Source of the DNA: Beaufortia kweichowensis
Taxonomy: Eukaryota; Chordata; Actinopteri; Cypriniformes; Gastromyzontidae
Length of the DNA stretch: 64,000 nt
NCBI GenBank assembly: GCA_019155185.1
Contig: CM032798.1
Location: 3,361,501-3,425,500 of the forward strand
Direction: 5' to 3'
The notes beneath the pieces were generated by a model. That model was not told the DNA's origin. It was given only the letters and a program-made list of their open reading frames with translations, and ran no database searches. Positions 58,633 through 64,000 of this stretch are shown here, one piece after another (the stretch's first letter is position 1; each line of letters begins with the position of its first letter). The position numbers were made by a program, and so were the translations under genes.

Positions 58633-59090
58633 CAGTGTTTCCCCTAGGTTTACAGCTTTGGGGGGGGGTTGGTTGGGGAAAATGACACGAAAATGAGCAA
58701 GTGTTGCCATCCTCAGTTGTTCCCTATGAGCGTTTAAAAAACGCAGATATTTTTGTCTGGTTTTCCTCAGTTTGACGCGACATATTTCCCGCCGTGCGCT
58801 CTCTGTCCGCTAGTGGTCATCTGTATGTGACGCAAGTGTTTGTGTGTGTGCGAGTGTGTGCACTCATTGGGATAATTGTAAATGCGCAAACACAGACAAA
58901 GACATGCCATCGTGGAAATAAGATAAATAACATAATACTCAAGGGCTATTTAGTTTGTTTAATAAAATAACAATTTGTGATCTGGCGCTATAAAGAAAAT
59001 CAAATCAAATTTACTTGACCTTCAAGGGGGGCGGGGTGAGCCGTTAGGGGGGCGGGGCGCCCCCCTTATATAATGGTAGGGGAAACACTG
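58633..59090. mobile_element. Non-autonomous hAT-like element, about 458 bp
   Basis: Terminal inverted repeats: 'cagtgtttcccctagg' at the left and 'ggtaggggaaacactg' at the right, the classical hAT-type end sequence. Inside are two G-rich tracts (58663-58671 and 59026-59066), a GT-rich stretch and no transposase frame. The octamer ttgtattg flanks the left end and recurs two bases beyond the right end, consistent with an 8-bp target duplication with small end change. Confidence 0.75.
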
Positions 59091-60087
59091 TATTGTATTG
59101 TTTTAGCATGTCAGTTTGTTAACAAAGCTTTCAAAAGGTCACAAGTTTGAAAGTTATTTTAAAGTTTGGCAGCGACAGGTGAACAGCTTGCCTGTTTCAG
59201 ACAGTGGCATGCAGCTGGCAGACTGGAAAACAGAGAAAACGAATCAGCCGAAATGACGAATGCTTGGCTGTAGTGTGTTCTAAAGATTAATGTTAAATTA
59301 GTACCGGTCTTCACAGCTCTTAAAAGTACATGTTGCTGCGTCCACAAATTGTTCCAAGTCATCCGGTCATCGAGGCGACTTCCTGCCAAGCTTTATCCAA
59401 AAATCACACAAATATTTAATGCCCATTCTGCATGAACGATTAAGAAAAATAATACATGGAACCCCTCCCCTTTTGTATGTCACACACACAAAAAAGTACC
59501 AAAAACACTTTGAAGTGGGGATGTTTTCACAGCAGGGTGTGGATGAGGTAATGTTTTAGTTGTCTTTGTGTCGTTTTCTGAATGACTGTTTATGCAAGGT
59601 GAGAGGTTCTTCCTCATAGCTGTAGAGTTTTAACTAACTAATGTCACAAGTCACTCTGTTTCTACTCTCCAAACACAGGAAAGAGAATATCACTGTTATT
59701 AGCAGTGAAATATTTGTCTTGCTTTCACTCCCGCGTATTTACGCCTTCAGGAAACCACAAGAGAGGGTGTGATAATTCCCGCACAATGTGGTAGTATTAT
59801 AGCTGGTCTCTTGAGAAATTGTCTAAATGTTGTTCATCCCTATGTCACCACCCCTGAAAAAACAAGCAGAGAGTTGGACAGGTGATGTTAAGCATAACAG
59901 ATTTGGTTCTTCATATGGCTACACATAGGCTTAATTTTAATGACATAACTAGCATACAGTTCGTTTTGGATTCTAAAGAAATTTGTGACTTCATGTTAAC
60001 TAACTCTCATGAAACCACAAGATTATAATATAAAACTAGATTGGTGATCGCCCATACAAAAGTTTGTTGTGAGGTGTTTTGATTTAT

Positions 60088-60215
60088 GCTAGTGCATTGC
60101 TATGCTGTTGCCACAGTGTTCAGGGTGGTTGCTAGGGCGTTGCTATGCAGTTGCTAAAGTGATGTATTTACTAGCGTGTTGGGTTTTGGTTACTAAGGCG
60201 TTCATGGTGGTGGCA
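60088..60215 (+). repeat. Degenerate minisatellite (gttgctaggg/cgttgctatg)
   Basis: Four or more diverged units built from 'ttgctatgc', 'gttgctagggcgttg', 'gttgctaaag' and 'ttactaaggcgtt' with 'cagggtggt' spacers. This unit type recurs widely in cyprinid genomes. Confidence 0.7.
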
Positions 60216-62770
60216 TTGTTGCTTTCTGGCATAAGTTAAAAAAGCCATCCATCAAGTGTATATAATACTGTATTCTGGTCCCTAGGCTGCCAAAAATGAA
60301 TTGCTTAGTATTTTTGTCTTGTTTTGCAGAGCAAATATCTAAATGATCTTAAATCAGGATGCAAGGATTTAATGAAAAATGTATCAAGTTCATGCCTAAA
60401 ACAAGCAAACATTTTAGATATTTGTACTGCAAAACAAAATTACTAAGTTTAAAATTATTGTAATATTTTGTAAGTCTATGGGATTTCTTTTGCCCGTTTT
60501 ATCAAAATTGTAAATCTAATCGCATAGAAAACGGTTTAATGCCTCAACCAAAGTATGTATTTAAATCAAGATTTTAACTCTAAATTTAAGTGTTAGTAGT
60601 TTTTCTGGTCATTAGTTTTGTTTGGTGTTTTCCCCCATAAATTGTTCACCTGGATTCACATTTGGCTCTTAAATATCTTAACCTCTCTTAACCCATATGT
60701 TCCTTGAGAGGGTTCATTTTAACCCTGCCTTGATTCAATGAGAACATTTTTTCTTTCAGAAAACAAAATGGCCTTTTTCCTTAAGTGAAGTGAGGGCTAC
60801 TTTCTCCAGCATGTTTGGATTAATAAGGAGTGATTGATGAAGACAGGAGAGGAAACATTCGATTCCTGCTCCGCTCCCGTTCCTGTGAGAAAAACCTTGG
60901 GAAAGAGAGCTATAAATAAGGGGTGTCGGTCCATGCGCGGCATTTCGTGGGTGTGGGGTGTGTGTGAGCAAAAGAGTTGAAGTGTGTCAAGTGTGTGTGT
61001 TGTACTTTTTTGTCGGCATGTCAATTTGGCATGAAGGACGGACTGGCGACAAGGTTTGGAAACAAGGCAAAGAAAATATTGACCAATCAGGCACAACACA
61101 TATGTCAATACATAAGATTGAAGGTTATTTTTTCTGAAGAGTCTATTTTAACATTATTTTACATTCTTTAAATAACCACAATAAGAAAATTATATAAACT
61201 AACAGTATCTTTTCTATACATGTCTATATGTCTCGCTAAAACCTTTTACTCCTGAATGTCCCAGAAACGCATCATTTGTCCTATAATGTTTGCAGACCAC
61301 ACAGGAACTTTGCAATATGTAAATATATGGAGTCCACAGTCGGTTACGAGTCATAAAAGCATGAAGAGGCTGTTGCTACAGCTTGGTCCGTTTTAAGGGA
61401 ACATCACATTTTTACAAATGTTGACTTGTTCTGAGACTATTTGGCTTTTTAATACATTTGCCATTATCTTGATACTCACAATCAACTATACCACACCATG
61501 TTTTGTCATTTCAGATAGCCCTTTTTTATTTAAAAATACAATGGTGAGGTCACAGTCTGGTTGTTCATATCATTAAACTAAAGAGCTCTTGAGATCAGCA
61601 CGTGTTGAAGGGTCGGCACATATCGTTAGATTTCATTCAAATGACGCAGATGTAGGTAAAACAACAAACCCCAGGCTTAATTAGCTGCCCTGTGTGTAAA
61701 GTTTAGCTTTAGAAAAATAAACCCCCAACTTAAAGTGGGTCTACAGTTGGGCGGTACAATGAAGTGGAGTTGGGTGGAGACGTACCAATGAGCGAAGATT
61801 TCCTGAGGTTGGAGATTTCATGCTAAAAATGCTTTCAAACGGATTTTTTTATGATGCAAACAATCAAACAAGTGTTACAGCCGAACATATTGTTCTTGAC
61901 AGCTGTGCTAACAAATTAGCATAACAAACTACAGCTGCGTAAACTCGTTCTAAATCTGTTAGAACATTCATTCGAACGTGTTGACGTACATTGGCGAATT
62001 ATGAAATTGATCGCATGTGTCAGCTCGATTTAATGATATTATGGTCTGCATCAGTGACTGAGGAGACCAGAAAATTTTTAGCGACTTTAGATAATTAGCC
62101 TTTGTGGAAAGACATTATGAATATTAGATTAAGACTACATCAATCTTAAAGTCAACACGAAATCTATTTTCTTGAATGTTTCTTTTTTGCACATTTCCAA
62201 ATGCAAACTTTCATCAGGATGTCATAACTTGCTCTACCTCCAACTTTCCTTTTCAGCTGACATCATGAATCCCTCTTTTCAACTTCTTCACTCCAGCCAA
62301 CTGCTTCCAACTTTTTTGATCCATTTTTAAGTTAAATATGTTTCACACCGAAATACTTTAGATTACAAAAGACAAACATAGTGTAAACGGTGTTTTGATG
62401 TTGATTTGTTACGAATGATTTTTGTTTCTTACAAAACGCCAGTGTGATGCAGCTAACAGCGACTTCGGTGTGATGCAGAGATGTGGTAGATGACATCACG
62501 TAAACATGACGGTATGATAAACGCTCTTTTTAAACAAAAAATGACAACATAAATGATCCTCTTTGTTAATAATCCTGCACCTGCCGAACAAATGTTAGCA
62601 TTTCTAGCATCTCTGTTTATCTCAATTGTACTACATCCAGGTTTCAGTGAGATCCAACTATGACTGTGCGATAAATGTTGCAGTTTACTACTAGAGTCTC
62701 CCTAGTGATTGTTGTGTTTGTGATTGATGCAGTTGTGTTTGAAACAGATTTAATACTTTCACAGCATCTT

Positions 62771-62830
62771 AGGGGTGAAGGCAGACAGGGTACACCCTGG
62801 ATAGATGGCCTGTCCATCGCAGGGCACTAA
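62771..62830 (+). repeat. Interspersed repeat fragment
   Basis: 'gggtacaccctgg' followed by 'ggcctgtccatcgcagggca' is the later part of a very common fish dispersed repeat; the earlier part of the same family is at 31070-31132. Confidence 0.5.
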
Positions 62831-64000
62831 CAAGCAGAATCAGGCAATGGAACGCTGTTATGGCTAGAAGTCAAAGATATTAAGTATGCCAATAGCATTG
62901 GGCCAATCTGATGCAAGCAAAGCTAACAAATAAGCCTTGAATAAAAACATAGTTCTGTTTTGACTTTAGGCTCAAGCAACAGTGTAGCTATCTCAAATAT
63001 TTCACACTAAAAAGGAAATTGGGAAAGGTCAAGAATTAAAAGCAGTCTACTTGTCGGAGCAAGGCGAAGAAGGGTTAGCACACACCCTAATACGTCTTTA
63101 ATTGGTTGACTTCGAATTAAATTTGCATTAGTGTGTAGCTCTCAAAACAATCGCTCCGGGGTATCATAAACAGCAAAATATTGGCAAACAATTCCAACAC
63201 TTACTTGCAAGGCAAATCTCGGAACTCGGCATGCCGTTTAAGGTTGGCCAAAGTTATGGTGAGGATGTTTGGCAGGGACAGTATTGACACTAGAGTTACT
63301 CACAACATGCCTTGTTGAATCTTGGAGTGCTATGGGTTTCACATGCCTGCATAGGTCATTCAGGTCAATGCAGTTTCCCAAGTGAGGACATTTAGCTATT
63401 TAGGACATTTAGGGGTAACACTTAGCTATGTGGCACTGAGTTTATTGTTATTTTAGAGGTGGTATAAATGCAACATGCACACTAGATCAACACTTTGTTT
63501 GGCAAGGTGAAGCAAAACTAGGATTTTAATAATAGATTGGAGAATAGATTTTTATTAGACAGAGACCAACACTGGTTTATAAATCCTGAGAAAATCAAAA
63601 AGCCATTGACCCTTGTTGATATCTGTGCCAGTGTCTAGCGGTTGCTGCTTTGTGATTTGTGGATATGTTGTACTATACTATAACCGTAATTATGAAAAGT
63701 AATAGTGATTCTTGCCGTGGCATCTTCAAACATGTTGCTCGTCTTTGAGTCAATGAGTGAATAACAAAGAGAGCGATGAATGTGTTTTGCAGAGTTTCCT
63801 GGCTAGCGGCCTGTCATGCTTAGGTGAACTAACGTCAAACGTGCCCTTCATAATATAAACCAGCTCCCAAACACATCTGAAAGACAGTAACCTGCCATCA
63901 CAAGACTAACCATCACAACTAATGAATTCAGTGCATCTCTGAAAGAAAGCCATGATAGGACCATTACAGTAAATATACAGACGGCTTTTAATTTTGACAG

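Larger units (their letters stand above)
59091..64000. other. Intergenic region right of uqcc1
   Basis: No coding exon recognised on either strand. It holds the minisatellite at 60088-60215, a repeat fragment at 62771-62830 and otherwise unique AT-rich sequence. By human synteny it should be the interval between uqcc1 and gdf5. Confidence 0.4.

Noticed and set aside
59100..64000. Search for gdf5 coding sequence
   Set aside because: No cystine-knot or long open frame found on either strand, so no gene is called.
1..64000. CRISPR arrays, rRNA, intact tRNA genes, bacterial operons
   Set aside because: None seen; the only tRNA-like sequence is the B-box of the SINE at 21475-21612, and the gene structures are eukaryotic.

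Overview
This is a gene-bearing, AT-rich vertebrate nuclear segment, almost certainly from a teleost and probably an ostariophysan or cyprinid-like fish. Coding sequence is split into short exons with GT/AG introns. Interspersed repeats have a fish flavour: a tRNA-derived SINE ending in a 'ggataaaagcatctgccaaatg' type tail, hAT-like termini, a Tc1-like relic and a palindromic MITE. The encoded proteins are clear vertebrate orthologues. There are no prokaryotic features.

Layout, left to right. (1) 1-656, + strand: the last four coding exons of an extended synaptotagmin, best matched to esyt1. (2) 2155-3636, - strand: the complete eif6 coding sequence (six coding exons, 245 aa), with a non-coding first exon at about 4222 and a CRE/ETS/E-box promoter. 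(3) 5472-5672, + strand: a 66-residue single-exon ORF recognised as a fish homologue of the small human protein MMP24OS. (4) 9833-27163, - strand: complete mmp24 (MT5-MMP), nine coding exons, 606 aa, with a long presumed 3' UTR and an 8.5 kb first intron. (5) 34400-38988, - strand: complete fam83c, four coding exons, 569 aa. (6) 45841-57027, - strand: uqcc1, nine coding exons, intact in sequence similarity but with one surplus base in exon 3 that breaks the frame. (7) 57.1-64 kb: no gene recognised, several mobile-element relics.

The set eif6, mmp24, mmp24os, fam83c and uqcc1 is the gene neighbourhood of human 20q11.22 (from memory), with esyt1 (12q13 in human) joined at the left. The genes do not form a pathway. 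They are a conserved synteny block: 60S ribosome biogenesis (eif6), membrane-type metalloproteinase (mmp24), CK1-anchoring scaffold (fam83c), complex III assembly factor (uqcc1) and ER-plasma membrane tether (esyt1). Human synteny predicts gdf5 just beyond the right edge.

Most notable points: the mmp24os micropeptide gene lying tail-to-tail with mmp24; the one-base frameshift in uqcc1; loss of the juxtamembrane furin motif in the mmp24 stem; a perfect 42-bp hairpin at 57.64 kb; and an unexplained promoter plus short exon pair at 27.9-28.4 kb. Exon boundaries were read by hand from splice signals and reading-frame continuity. UTR ends, promoters and repeat family names are inferences.
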